Part shown: piece by piece, positions 1-8,214 of the stretch
Position numbering within the stretch: the first letter of the stretch is position 1
How the letters are laid out: each line of letters opens with the position of its first letter
NCBI RefSeq assembly: GCF_037543845.1
Contig: NZ_JBBIFX010000001.1
Location: 1,364,001-1,428,000 of the forward strand
Origin: Gymnodinialimonas ulvae
Lineage (GTDB): Bacteria > Pseudomonadota > Alphaproteobacteria > Rhodobacterales > Rhodobacteraceae
Direction: 5' to 3'
Length of the DNA: 64,000 bases
The notes under the pieces: model-generated
The model's database searches: none
Told to the model about the DNA's origin: nothing
Seen by the model: the letters and a program-made list of their open reading frames with translations, nothing else
Made by a program: the position numbers and the translations under genes

Positions 1-1217
1 TACTTGCGCAGTTCCGCGCGCGCCACCTGCCGGCGATGCACCGCATCGGGTCCATCCGCCAGTCGCAGCGTGCGAAGATCGCAATAAAGTCGCGCCAGGG
101 GGGTGTCCTGGCTCAAGCCCGTCGCCCCGAACATCTGCATCGCTTCGTCCACCACCTTCAAAGCCATCAGAGGCGCCACGACCTTCACCTTGGAAATCCA
201 GGGCTGCGCCGCGCGCACGCCCGAATTGTCCATCATCCACGCAGCCTTCAGACACAAAAGGCGCGACATCTCGATCTCCATCCGGGCGTTGGCAATGATG
301 TCATAATTCGCCCCCAGATCGACCAGGCGCTTGCCGAATGCTTCGCGCGAAAGTCCCCTTTTGACCATCAATTCAAGGGCATACTCGGCACGACCAATGG
401 CGCGCATGCAATGGTGAATACGCCCGGGCCCCAACCGTCCCTGCGCCACTTCGAACCCGCGCCCCTCGCCCAGAACCACCGCCTCGGCGGGGACGCGCAC
501 GTCGGTGAAGCGGATATGCATGTGCCCATGGGGCGCGTCGTCGTGGCCGAACACCTCCATCGGGCGGAGTTTTTCGATTCCGGGACTGTCGGAGGGCACC
601 AACAGCATCGTGTGTCGGGCGTGTTTGGGTCCTTCCGGATCGGTACAGGCCATCACGATATATAGCATACAGCGCGGATCACCGGCGCCAGTTGCCCAAT
701 ATTTCTCGCCGTTTAGGATGTATTCTTCACCTCGTCGTTCGCATTCTAATGAGATTTGCGTGGCATCGGAGGACGCGACTTGCGGCTCCGTCATCAGATA
801 TGCGGACCGTGTGCGCCCTTCCATCAGGTCCGGAAGCCAGCGCGCCCGCTGTTCAGCCGTCCCGTACCGTTCCAGCACTTCCATGTTGCCAGTATCGGGC
901 GCGTTGCAATTGAAGATCTCCGGCGCGATCGACACCGCCCCCATCTCCTCCGCCAGATAGGCATATTCCACCGTCGACAGGCCAAAGCCTCGCTCCGACT
1001 CCGTCAGCCAGAAATTCCACAACCCCTCTGCACGGGCCTTTTCTTTCAAGGACTTGAGGATCTCCACCTGCCGGTCCGTCATCGCAAAACGATCCCCCGA
1101 GGGATGCTTGCCGACCTCCGCATGATATTCCCCATCCAACGGCGCAATCTCGTCGCGCACCATGCGGCGAACCGCTTCGATCAGCGGCTTCACCCGTTCA
1201 GAGACACCCAAATCCAT
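1..1217 (-). CDS. acyl-CoA dehydrogenase, 3' end at window edge
   Basis: Flavoprotein of the acyl-CoA dehydrogenase family, alpha,beta-dehydrogenating an acyl-CoA. The 405 visible codons read MDLGVSERVKPLIEAVRRM at the N-terminus, then YLMTEPQVASSDATQ (flavin/substrate loop) and a helical C-terminal domain with AMQMFGATGLSQDTPLARLY and RTLRLADGPDAVHRRQVAR, features of the larger ACAD10/ACAD11-like bacterial subgroup. The start ATG follows directly on the TAG of the nitronate monooxygenase gene, so the two form an operon. The last visible codon is Lys followed by TA and the window edge, so the protein either stops there (TAA/TAG) or continues with Tyr; the usual family length of about 410 residues means almost nothing is missing. 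Acyl substrate unknown. Confidence 0.88.
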   Translation of the reverse strand, partial: MDLGVSERVKPLIEAVRRMVRDEIAPLDGEYHAEVGKHPSGDRFAMTDRQVEILKSLKEKARAEGLWNFWLTESERGFGLSTVEYAYLAEEMGAVSIAPEIFNCNAPDTGNMEVLERYGTAEQRARWLPDLMEGRTRSAYLMTEPQVASSDATQISLECERRGEEYILNGEKYWATGAGDPRCMLYIVMACTDPEGPKHARHTMLLVPSDSPGIEKLRPMEVFGHDDAPHGHMHIRFTDVRVPAEAVVLGEGRGFEVAQGRLGPGRIHHCMRAIGRAEYALELMVKRGLSREAFGKRLVDLGANYDIIANARMEIEMSRLLCLKAAWMMDNSGVRAAQPWISKVKVVAPLMALKVVDEAMQMFGATGLSQDTPLARLYCDLRTLRLADGPDAVHRRQVARAELRK

Positions 1218-2189
1218 CTACAATCCCTCCCGTGCGGCGCGATACTCGCGCTCCAACCGGTCCACCAATGCAGCCACCGGTTCGACCGACTTTACCGCTC
1301 CGATCCCCTGACCCGAGCCCCAGATCTGGCTCCAGGCCTTCGGTTTTGACGACCCGCCGCCGAAATTCATCGACGCGGCATCCGCGCTTGGCAAAGCGTC
1401 CGGGTCCAATCCCGCCGCCGCGATAGACGGCTTCAAGTAATTCCCCGAAACACCTGTAAACAAAGCAGATGTCACGATGTCTTCCGCGCCGCCGTCGACA
1501 ATCATCTGTTTGTAGTCGGGCATCGCGTTGGCCTCTTCCGTCGCGATGAAGGGCGAGCCGACATAGGCCAGATCCGCCCCCATCGCGCGGGCCGCCAGCA
1601 CCGCGCCGCCCGTCGCGATCGACCCGCTGAGCAACAGCGGCCCGTCGAACCATTCCCGGATTTCTGCGACCAGTGCAAACGGCGATTGCGGCCCTGCGTG
1701 GCCACCCGCCCCCGCCGCAACCGCGATCAAGCCATCGGCCCCCTTATCAATCGCCTTCTTCGCAAAGCTGTTGTTGATCACATCATGGAGCGCGATCCCA
1801 CCGCAGGAATGCGCGGCCTCGTTCACCTCGACCCGCGCACCGAGCGACGTGATCCAGATCGGAACCTTCCATTTCGCGCAAATCTCAAGATCCCGCTCCA
1901 GCCGCGTGTTAGACCGATGTACGATCTGGTTCACTGCAAATGGGGCCGCGGGCGTGTCTGGGTTGGCCTGGTTCCACGCGTCCAATGCCTCGGTGATCCG
2001 CTTGAGCCAGACCTCCAACATCACCGGATCGCCTTCCGCCTCGCGGGCATTGAGCGCGGGGAAAGACCCCACGATCCCCGCGCAACATTGCGCAATCACA
2101 AGCTCCGGCCCCGACACGATGAACATCGGGCTGCCCACCACCGGAAGGCGCAAACCGCTCAAAACCTTGGGTAATTCTCTGCCTGTCAC
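1218..2189 (-). CDS. nitronate monooxygenase family protein
   Basis: FMN-dependent TIM-barrel enzyme of the 2-nitropropane dioxygenase/nitronate monooxygenase family, 323 residues. Seen: N-terminal LRLPVVGSPMFIVSGPEL, GIVGSFPALNAR, VNQIVHRSNTRLERDL, the phosphate-binding AAGAGGHAGP loop and LLLSGSIATGGAV. I chose GTG at 2189 because GGAGGGG lies six to seven bases before it and the family pattern begins there; the longer frame to 2309 adds 40 residues of non-homologous, arginine-rich sequence. It abuts the acyl-CoA dehydrogenase gene downstream, a common pairing in alphaproteobacteria, and is divergent from gcdH. Family members oxidise nitronates, but many have unknown physiological substrates. 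Confidence 0.88.
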   Translation of the reverse strand: MTGRELPKVLSGLRLPVVGSPMFIVSGPELVIAQCCAGIVGSFPALNAREAEGDPVMLEVWLKRITEALDAWNQANPDTPAAPFAVNQIVHRSNTRLERDLEICAKWKVPIWITSLGARVEVNEAAHSCGGIALHDVINNSFAKKAIDKGADGLIAVAAGAGGHAGPQSPFALVAEIREWFDGPLLLSGSIATGGAVLAARAMGADLAYVGSPFIATEEANAMPDYKQMIVDGGAEDIVTSALFTGVSGNYLKPSIAAAGLDPDALPSADAASMNFGGGSSKPKAWSQIWGSGQGIGAVKSVEPVAALVDRLEREYRAAREGL

Positions 2190-2307
2190 GATGCGCCCCT
2201 CCAACCGGGCAAACGCTAGCCCGCCCGCGCCCAAGCGGCAAGTCGTCGCCCTTGCCAATCGCCGCCCGTGGCCGCAGACTCGGCCCCAAAGACACGAGGA
2301 GAGACCC

Positions 2308-3522
2308 ATGCCCGACGGTCAGACGCGCCACACCGGACCTTCCCTTGCCCCGTTCGACTGGGCCGACCCGTTCCACCTGCAAAGCCAACTCACCGAAGAA
2401 GAGCGCATGATCGCGGAAAGTGCGGCCACTTTCGCGCAGGACAAGTTGCTTCCGCGTGTGACCGACGCCTATCTCGACGAACATGTTTCGCCCGAGATTT
2501 TCGCCGAAATGGGCGAGATGGGCCTGCTCGGCACCACGATCCCCGACGCCTATGGCGGTCTTGGCGCGGGCTATGTCACCTATGGCCTTGTCGCGCGCGC
2601 GGTCGAGCAGGTCGACAGTGGTTACCGCTCCATGATGTCGGTGCAATCGTCGCTCGTGATGTATCCGATCCACGCCTACGGCACGGAAGAACAACGCCAA
2701 AAATACCTTCCCGGCCTCGCCGCTGGCACCAAGATCGGCTGTTTCGGTCTAACCGAACCGGACGCGGGCTCGGACCCTGCGGGCATGAAAACCACCGCCA
2801 AGAAGACCGACGACGGCTATGTCCTGAACGGCGCGAAGATGTGGATCTCCAACTCCCCAATCGCCGATGTGTTTGTTATCTGGGCCAAGTCCGAGGCCCA
2901 TGGCGGCAAGATCCGCGGCTTTGTTCTTGAGAAAGGCATGAAAGGTCTCTCTGCCCCGAAGATCGGCGGCAAGCTCAGCCTCCGCGCCTCTGTCACCGGC
3001 GAGATTGTGATGGACACTGTCGAGGTCGGCGAAGACGCGCTTCTGCCCGGGGTCGAAGGCCTGAAAGGTCCGTTCGGCTGCCTAAACCGCGCCCGCTACG
3101 GCATTGCATGGGGCACGATGGGCGCGGCCGAGGATTGCTGGCACCGCGCCCGGCAATACGGCCTGGATCGCACGCAATTCGGTCGCCCCCTGGCGCAAAC
3201 GCAGCTGTTCCAGAAGAAGCTCGCAGACATGCAGACTGAGATCACCCTTGGCCTGCAAGCCGCCCTGCGCGTCGGTCGCCTGATGGATGACGGGGCCGCA
3301 GCACCCGAGATGATCAGCCTGATCAAACGCAACAATTGCGGTAAGGCCTTGGACATCGCCCGCCAAGCCCGCGACATGCACGGCGGCAATGGGATCATGG
3401 CCGAATACCACGTCATGCGCCATGCGCAGAACTTGGAGACGGTCAACACATACGAGGGCACGCACGATGTGCACGCCCTGATCCTGGGACGGGCGCAAAC
3501 CGGGCTTCAGGCGTTTTTCTAA
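2308..3522 (+). CDS. gcdH: glutaryl-CoA dehydrogenase
   Basis: Catalyses oxidative decarboxylation of glutaryl-CoA to crotonyl-CoA in lysine/tryptophan breakdown, passing electrons to ETF. The 404-residue protein has the family length and the sequence blocks FGLTEPDAGSDP, KMWISNSPIADVFVIWAK and MHGGNGIMAEYHVMRH. The C-terminal NTYEGTHDVHALILGRAQTG carries the catalytic base Glu383. Start ATG at 2308 follows a GAGGAGAG ribosome site; the open frame further upstream runs antisense through the nitronate monooxygenase gene and is not used. Divergent from that gene with about 120 bp between the starts. Confidence 0.95.
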   Translation: MPDGQTRHTGPSLAPFDWADPFHLQSQLTEEERMIAESAATFAQDKLLPRVTDAYLDEHVSPEIFAEMGEMGLLGTTIPDAYGGLGAGYVTYGLVARAVEQVDSGYRSMMSVQSSLVMYPIHAYGTEEQRQKYLPGLAAGTKIGCFGLTEPDAGSDPAGMKTTAKKTDDGYVLNGAKMWISNSPIADVFVIWAKSEAHGGKIRGFVLEKGMKGLSAPKIGGKLSLRASVTGEIVMDTVEVGEDALLPGVEGLKGPFGCLNRARYGIAWGTMGAAEDCWHRARQYGLDRTQFGRPLAQTQLFQKKLADMQTEITLGLQAALRVGRLMDDGAAAPEMISLIKRNNCGKALDIARQARDMHGGNGIMAEYHVMRHAQNLETVNTYEGTHDVHALILGRAQTGLQAFF

Positions 3523-3613
3523 ACCCCGCCAGCGCCGCAGATTTGATGGGCATCAAGGCGCGCAGGCGTCATCCGTGTTATACTCCGTGCACACAAGCCG
3601 AGGAGGATAGCAG

Positions 3614-4000
3614 ATGTCAGATCCCAAATTCGAAGTGACCCGCGAAGGCCCAAACAGCTTGCGTATCGCCATCTCGGGTCGCATTGACGCGGCCTTGATG
3701 GAGGTCGCCCTGCAACAGATGTCGACCGAGATGGAGGGCATGGCCCACGGCGATGTGCTGATGATCGACGAGGGTGCGGAATGGCCGACGCTTGGCGCGA
3801 TCGGGGTCGAATTACGCCACTGGCCGCAGATGATGGCCATGCTGCACCAGCTCGACCGCGCGGCACTCGTCAGCCACAATCAACTGTTCCGCAGCGCGGC
3901 CACCCTCGAAAGCGCCCTGATCCCCGGCTACGAGATCCGCAACTTCAATGACGAGGCCAGCGCCCGCGCCTGGCTCAAGACCGGCGCCGACCCCGCTTAG
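3614..4000 (+). CDS. STAS/SEC14-like small protein
   Basis: Protein of 128 residues with the pattern of the SpoIIAA-like/STAS-SEC14 family: an N-terminal beta strand pair (LRIAISGRIDA), a central GDVLMIDEGAEWPTLGAIGVEL and a C-terminal NQLFRSAATLESALIPGYEIRNF, then an alpha helix ending in ARAWL. Such proteins are cytoplasmic, often membrane- or lipid-associated regulators of unclear role. AGGAGGATAG sits just before the ATG. It ends convergently with the next gene, the two overlapping by four bases. Confidence 0.75.
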   Translation: MSDPKFEVTREGPNSLRIAISGRIDAALMEVALQQMSTEMEGMAHGDVLMIDEGAEWPTLGAIGVELRHWPQMMAMLHQLDRAALVSHNQLFRSAATLESALIPGYEIRNFNDEASARAWLKTGADPA

Positions 4001-4392
4001 GAGCGGGCCTCGGGCACACGCGGCTGGGGCGGACTGGGTTGCGGATTGGATTTCGGAGGGGTCGGCACCGACACATGCGTGGCCGCAACGCCATCGCCTT
4101 GAGCGCCCTTGTCGCCCGCCTCTGCCGCAGTCTTTGCCTCCGGTGCCGATTCGGCTTGACGCACTGCCGCGTTTTGCGGTTCCGGCGCGGGCAGGGCGAG
4201 GGCTTCGTCGGCGAATTGCTCCGGCTCCTCCAACTCGATGCGCCCCGTCGCCGGGTCGAGCGTCACCTTCGGCTTGACGGCCAACGTGTCAATCAACGCA
4301 TTCAGGTCGGTTGTGAGCCGCTTGAACTGCTCCCGATCCGTCTCCGGCACGGCTTCCGGCGTTTTCTTTCCGCCAAACAGGAATTTGAACAT
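3997..4392 (-). CDS. hypothetical protein, Pro/Ala-rich tail
   Basis: 131 residues, family not recognised. The N-terminus MFKFLFGGKKTPEAV is basic and hydrophobic. Residues about 20-60 (REQFKRLTTDLNALIDTLAVKPKVTLDPATGRIELEEPEQF) look folded and would be the conserved part. From about residue 65 on it is a low-complexity Ala/Pro/Glu tail that is probably disordered. The start is preceded by GAGGTGAG. It is convergent with the STAS-like gene (four-base overlap) and divergent from xthA. Confidence 0.6.
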   Translation of the reverse strand: MFKFLFGGKKTPEAVPETDREQFKRLTTDLNALIDTLAVKPKVTLDPATGRIELEEPEQFADEALALPAPEPQNAAVRQAESAPEAKTAAEAGDKGAQGDGVAATHVSVPTPPKSNPQPSPPQPRVPEARS

Positions 4393-4539
4393 ATCTCACC
4401 TCGCGAGCTTCTTCGCCCATGCTCTAACTGATGCGGCAGTGCAGCAAAACCCAATTGGTGCGGGGAATTCCGATCGGCAAGGCCCCGCTTGGCATCGCCC
4501 CGCGAACCGGGCAAAAGGGCATGAACCGGGGAGAGCACA

Positions 4540-5322
4540 GTGAAAATCGCGACTTTCAACATCAACGGCGTCAAGGCGCGCATCGGCGCGCTGAGCGATT
4601 GGCTCGACGAGGCCCAACCCGACGTGGCTCTTCTGCAAGAGATCAAATCCGTCGACGAAGGCTTCCCGCGCGAGATGTTCGAGGACAAGGGATACAACGT
4701 CGAAACCCATGGCCAGAAGGGCTTCAACGGCGTCGCGATCCTGTCGAAACTGCCCCTTGAGGACGTCACCCGCGGCCTGCCCGGTGACGACAGCGATGAA
4801 CAGGCCCGCTGGATCGAGGCCACCGTGATGGGCGACACAACGCCCGTCCGCCTCTGCGGCCTTTACCTGCCCAACGGCAACCCTGCCCCGGGCCCAAAAT
4901 ACGACTACAAACTGGCCTGGATGGACCGCCTGCACGCCCACGCCCAGACCCTTCTGGCCCAGGAAACGCCGCTGGTGATGGCGGGCGACTACAACATCAT
5001 CCCCCAAGACGAAGACGCCGCCCGCCCCGAAGTCTGGCAAGAAGACGCGCTGGCCCGCCCCGACAGCCGCGCCGCCTTCCGCCGCCTCCTGTCCCTTGGC
5101 TTCACCGAAGCCTTCCGCGCCCGCAACCAAGCCCCCGGCATGTATTCCTTCTGGGATTACCAAGCCGGCGCATGGGACCGCAACGACGGCATCCGCATCG
5201 ACCACCACCTGCTCTCGCCCGAAGCCGCCGACCTCCTGCGTGACTGCTGGATCGAAAAGGACGTCCGCGGCCGCGAAAAGCCCTCTGATCATGTCCCGGT
5301 GTGGATTGACCTGGCGGCGTGA
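4540..5322 (+). CDS. xthA: exodeoxyribonuclease III
   Basis: Mg2+-dependent AP endonuclease/3'-5' exonuclease of base-excision repair, 260 residues, the normal length. All family blocks are present in order: MKIATFNINGVKAR, ALLQEIK (metal-binding Glu), GFNGVAILSK, LCGLYLPNG, VMAGDYNIIPQDED (Asp/Asn pair), MYSFWDYQ, RIDHHLLS and the C-terminal SDHVPVWIDL with the catalytic Asp-His. Start ATG follows GGGGAGAG. Single transcription unit, divergent from the gene at 3997-4392. Confidence 0.97.
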   Translation: MKIATFNINGVKARIGALSDWLDEAQPDVALLQEIKSVDEGFPREMFEDKGYNVETHGQKGFNGVAILSKLPLEDVTRGLPGDDSDEQARWIEATVMGDTTPVRLCGLYLPNGNPAPGPKYDYKLAWMDRLHAHAQTLLAQETPLVMAGDYNIIPQDEDAARPEVWQEDALARPDSRAAFRRLLSLGFTEAFRARNQAPGMYSFWDYQAGAWDRNDGIRIDHHLLSPEAADLLRDCWIEKDVRGREKPSDHVPVWIDLAA

Positions 5323-5401
5323 GGGCATCACAAAAGCGGCCCGTCATGTGGATCAACCGTGCCCCACGGCGCTGGCGTGGTGTGGCACATACATTGAAAA
5401 A

Positions 5402-5419
5402 CCATAATACGGGTTATGG
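5402..5419. promoter_or_regulatory. inverted repeat in AT-rich upstream region
   Basis: CCATAA and TTATGG form a perfect six-base inverted repeat with six bases between, about 50 bp before the low-GC gene at 5466. The surrounding 5380-5465 stretch is AT-rich, unlike the rest of the window. It could be an operator or chance; no sigma-70 hexamer pair stands out clearly. Confidence 0.3.
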
Positions 5420-5465
5420 GTCGATACGGGTGTGTTAAATTTTAGCCCTATTCTCGTGTCTCTTA

Positions 5466-6173
5466 ATGGCTATTGATCGGTTTGTAATGGGTATTGGATC
5501 TGACAATAAATCGTCATTTCTTTCTCGGCTTGTGCTCCAGGCCGTCGCAACTTTCGCGGCGGTTCTGGCAAGCGCGGCGTCTGGTTTTGGACAAGACATT
5601 AGCCCAGACACCGCCGCGCCGATCGCATGTGGACCCGAGCAATGCCTTGTTCCGCTTGAGGCTTTGACCCATCAAGACGATATGCCTTTTGTATTCTCGA
5701 ACAAGATCATGGACGAAGAACACCCTAGATGGGACCAATTCCGCAGGCCAATTCTACGCCATCCCGACGCGCGAAGTTGCCTTCTTGATGAAGCCGTTCA
5801 GGGAGACGTGGTCGATCTCCTCGCTGTCGACTGGAGTCAATTTGGCTCTTCTCCCTCATTTGTTCGTTTCCACAGAATTTTCTCGACGCTTGATCAAGCG
5901 GCTTTAATACTTGGATGGATTGAAGCAGTTGGCATGCAGCACGGAGGGATTGTGGAGTGGGGCGGTATCACCCTTGCGCGGGACGAACTGCCGCCGCGAT
6001 CTTTCGCGATTTATGCGGCATGGTCGCGCGAACAATATTATGAACATCGACCGACCATCTTGAATTCCCTCTTTGACTGGGGGGCGCTCACGAGCTGGGG
6101 ACCATATGTGTACCTTTATTCTGATGGGACATTTCACTCGGTCTCAGTCAATGGTCGCTCCACCTGGAATTGA
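5466..6173 (+). CDS. exported hypothetical protein, atypical composition
   Basis: 235 residues, no family recognised. A hydrophobic segment at about residues 18-42 (SRLVLQAVATFAAVLASAASGFGQ) looks like a signal peptide or anchor. Two Cys follow in IACGPEQC and a third in RSCLLDEA. The C-terminal half is aromatic-rich (FAIYAAWSREQYYEH, GPYVYLYSDGTFHSV). Base composition is visibly lower in GC than the neighbours, with little of their third-position G/C, and no good Shine-Dalgarno precedes either the ATG at 5466 or the one at 5487, so the start is uncertain. Probably a recently acquired or fast-evolving gene. Confidence 0.55.
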   Translation: MAIDRFVMGIGSDNKSSFLSRLVLQAVATFAAVLASAASGFGQDISPDTAAPIACGPEQCLVPLEALTHQDDMPFVFSNKIMDEEHPRWDQFRRPILRHPDARSCLLDEAVQGDVVDLLAVDWSQFGSSPSFVRFHRIFSTLDQAALILGWIEAVGMQHGGIVEWGGITLARDELPPRSFAIYAAWSREQYYEHRPTILNSLFDWGALTSWGPYVYLYSDGTFHSVSVNGRSTWN

Positions 6174-6315
6174 GCGGGTACTATGACTTCTCGGTTTCCC
6201 ATGTGCGTGCGGGAACTAACATAACGCCCGTTCTTCGCTGAGGCTCCCCCCCAACGGGACGGCGGGAGGGGCGATGGCCCAAAGGCCGAGCGTCTCCCCG
6301 CCAACCGCAAAACCC

Positions 6316-7197
6316 TCACAACCCGTTCAACGGCACCTTCAACACAGGCCGCCCTTCCCCATCCGTCGGAATATCCCCCGCCCGCATATTCACCTGCAAC
6401 GACGGAATGATCAGCTTCGGCATCGCCAGCGTCGCATCCCGCTCCTCACGCAGCCGGATGAACTCTTCGCGCGACGTGCCCCCCGCCAAATGGATATTCC
6501 GCTCGCGCTCCTCGGCCACAGACGTCTCCCACGCAATCGCGCGCCCGCCGGGGCCGTAATCGTGGCAGATAAACAACCGCGTCTCGTCGGGCAGGCTCAA
6601 CACCTTCTGAATCGAGTCGTACAACTCCCCCGCATCCCCGCCCGGGAAATCGCACCGCGCCGATCCGCCGTCGGGCATGAACAACGTGTCCCCCACGAAC
6701 GCCGCGTTGCCCGCCACATGGACCATGCAGGCCGGCGTATGGCCGGGCGTGGCCATCGCAAAACACGTCATCGCGCCCACCTCGTAGGTGTCGCCATCGC
6801 GGAACAGGGCGTCGAATTGCGAGCCGTCGCGCTGGAACTCGGTGCCCTCATTGAAGACCTTGCCGAAAACCTCCTGCACCTCGACGATCTTTTCGCCGAT
6901 CCCGATCTTGCCGCCCAATTCCTGCTGAATATACGGCGCCGCAGACAGGTGATCGGCATGCACATGGGTCTCGATCACCCAAGCCACCTCAAGCCCGTGT
7001 TCACGCACAAAGGCGATGATCTCATCGGCACTTCCATGTGTGATCCGCCCCGCCGAATAGTCGATATCAAGCACCGTATCGATCACCGCGCAGGCCGGGC
7101 CATCGGGTTCCTGCACCACGTAGGAAATCGTGTTGGTGGCCTCGTCGAAAAAGCCCGTCACTTTGGGCCGCACGCCCATATCAACCGGATAATCCAT
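6316..7197 (-). CDS. MBL-fold hydrolase, persulfide dioxygenase-like
   Basis: 293-residue metallo-beta-lactamase-fold protein. The metal motif HVHADH is at residues 78-83 (THVHADHLSAAPY), with TPGHTPACMVH, AFVGDTLFMPDGGSARCDFPGG and FICHDYGPGGR further on. This matches the ETHE1/Blh-type persulfide dioxygenase or sulfur-hydrolase group, in which one non-haem iron oxidises glutathione persulfide to sulfite. ATG at 7197 follows GAGGGTGAG. It lies twelve bases after the second of two YeeE/YedE genes, the same grouping as in bigR-type H2S-detoxification operons, which supports a sulfur role. No BigR-type ArsR regulator is adjacent. Confidence 0.85.
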   Translation of the reverse strand: MDYPVDMGVRPKVTGFFDEATNTISYVVQEPDGPACAVIDTVLDIDYSAGRITHGSADEIIAFVREHGLEVAWVIETHVHADHLSAAPYIQQELGGKIGIGEKIVEVQEVFGKVFNEGTEFQRDGSQFDALFRDGDTYEVGAMTCFAMATPGHTPACMVHVAGNAAFVGDTLFMPDGGSARCDFPGGDAGELYDSIQKVLSLPDETRLFICHDYGPGGRAIAWETSVAEERERNIHLAGGTSREEFIRLREERDATLAMPKLIIPSLQVNMRAGDIPTDGEGRPVLKVPLNGL

Positions 7198-7208
7198 CTC
7201 ACCCTCCC

Positions 7209-7640
7209 TCAAACTGACGCCCGCCGCGCAATAAGGCCCGGACCCAGACGCGCAGCCATGATACCCGCCACAAGCGCCCCGGTGAAGAGCCACACCGACG
7301 CATCGAACGCCCCCAACACCGGAAGCGCACCGCCGGGGCAGAAACCTGCAATGCCCCAGCCGATGCCGAACACCGCCGAGCCGCCCACCAGGCGACGGTC
7401 GATCTGGCGCGCCAGCGGCAGGTGAAAGGCGGTGTCGAACAGGGGCCTGTCCTTGGGCAGAACCAAGCGGTAGCCGACCAATGTAACCGCCAACGCGCCA
7501 CCCATCACGAAGATCAGGCTCGGGTCCCACGTCCCCGCGATGTCGAAGAAATTCACTACCTTGGCCGGGTTGCCCATGCCTGAGATGACGATTCCAAGGC
7601 CAAACAGCGCCCCGATCAAAAAGATCAAAACCAACCGCAT
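7209..7640 (-). CDS. YeeE/YedE family sulfur transport protein (second half)
   Basis: 143-residue membrane protein with about four hydrophobic segments and the family signature GWGIAGFCPGGALP at about residues 96-109. It begins MRLVLIFLIGALFGLGIVISGMGNP. YeeE/YedE (DUF395) proteins import thiosulfate or related sulfur compounds; short versions occur as pairs that together resemble one long transporter. Lies between the partner gene (three-base gap) and the MBL hydrolase. Confidence 0.85.
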   Translation of the reverse strand: MRLVLIFLIGALFGLGIVISGMGNPAKVVNFFDIAGTWDPSLIFVMGGALAVTLVGYRLVLPKDRPLFDTAFHLPLARQIDRRLVGGSAVFGIGWGIAGFCPGGALPVLGAFDASVWLFTGALVAGIMAARLGPGLIARRASV

Positions 7641-7643
7641 GGG

Positions 7644-8075
7644 TTACCCTCCCACCACGTGGCGCACGACATAGACCGTCGCGAAACACGCCACCATGAA
7701 CACCGCCGTCGCCGCGATCGACCGGGTCGAGATCCGCGCGATCCCGCAGACCCCGTGGCCCGACGTGCAGCCGCCGCCGAAGGTCACGCCAACCCCCACC
7801 AGAAAGCCGCCGATCAACAGCATCGGCGTGCTGACCGGCACCGTGATCTCGGGCCAGCCGCCCGTCGCCACAAGATAGAGCGCCGGCGCGCTCACCATGC
7901 CCGCGATCATCACCCACCGCCACGTCGCGTCCGCACGGCTGGCCGGTATCAACGCGCCCGCCAAAATCCCCGTCGCGCCCATGACGCGCCCGGCCACCAA
8001 CATCAGCAACACCGCCGCCAGCCCGATCATCGCGCCGCCCGCCAGCGACGCCCAAGGCGTGAACTCCGTTTCCAT
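7644..8075 (-). CDS. YeeE/YedE family sulfur transport protein (first half)
   Basis: 143-residue membrane protein with about four transmembrane segments and the signature VTFGGGCTSGHGVCG near residues 95-110, containing the two Cys used by this family to relay sulfur species. The ATG at 8075 has AGGAGGT just upstream; the frame continues upstream to 8582 but that extension runs antisense into the binding-protein gene and is rejected. First gene of the three-gene sulfur operon, divergent from the binding protein at 8215. Confidence 0.86.
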   Translation of the reverse strand: METEFTPWASLAGGAMIGLAAVLLMLVAGRVMGATGILAGALIPASRADATWRWVMIAGMVSAPALYLVATGGWPEITVPVSTPMLLIGGFLVGVGVTFGGGCTSGHGVCGIARISTRSIAATAVFMVACFATVYVVRHVVGG

Positions 8076-8158
8076 CGCGCACCTCCTGCGTTTCAACTCT
8101 GCCCACATATCGGGCGTTGCCCCGGCTGGACAATCCCGACGTCGCACCAATACTCTGC

Positions 8159-8180
8159 GGTGTCGGCAACGACTGACACC
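8159..8180. promoter_or_regulatory. inverted repeat in the divergent intergenic region
   Basis: GGTGTC and GACACC form a six-base inverted repeat with ten bases between, 35 bases before the binding-protein start and 84 bases before the divergent sulfur operon. A related TGACAC direct repeat lies upstream of the Rieske island at 9916-9930. Operator function is inferred only. Confidence 0.3.
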
Positions 8181-8214
8181 TGCGCCCCATACGGGGACCA
8201 ACCGGGAGAAGACC

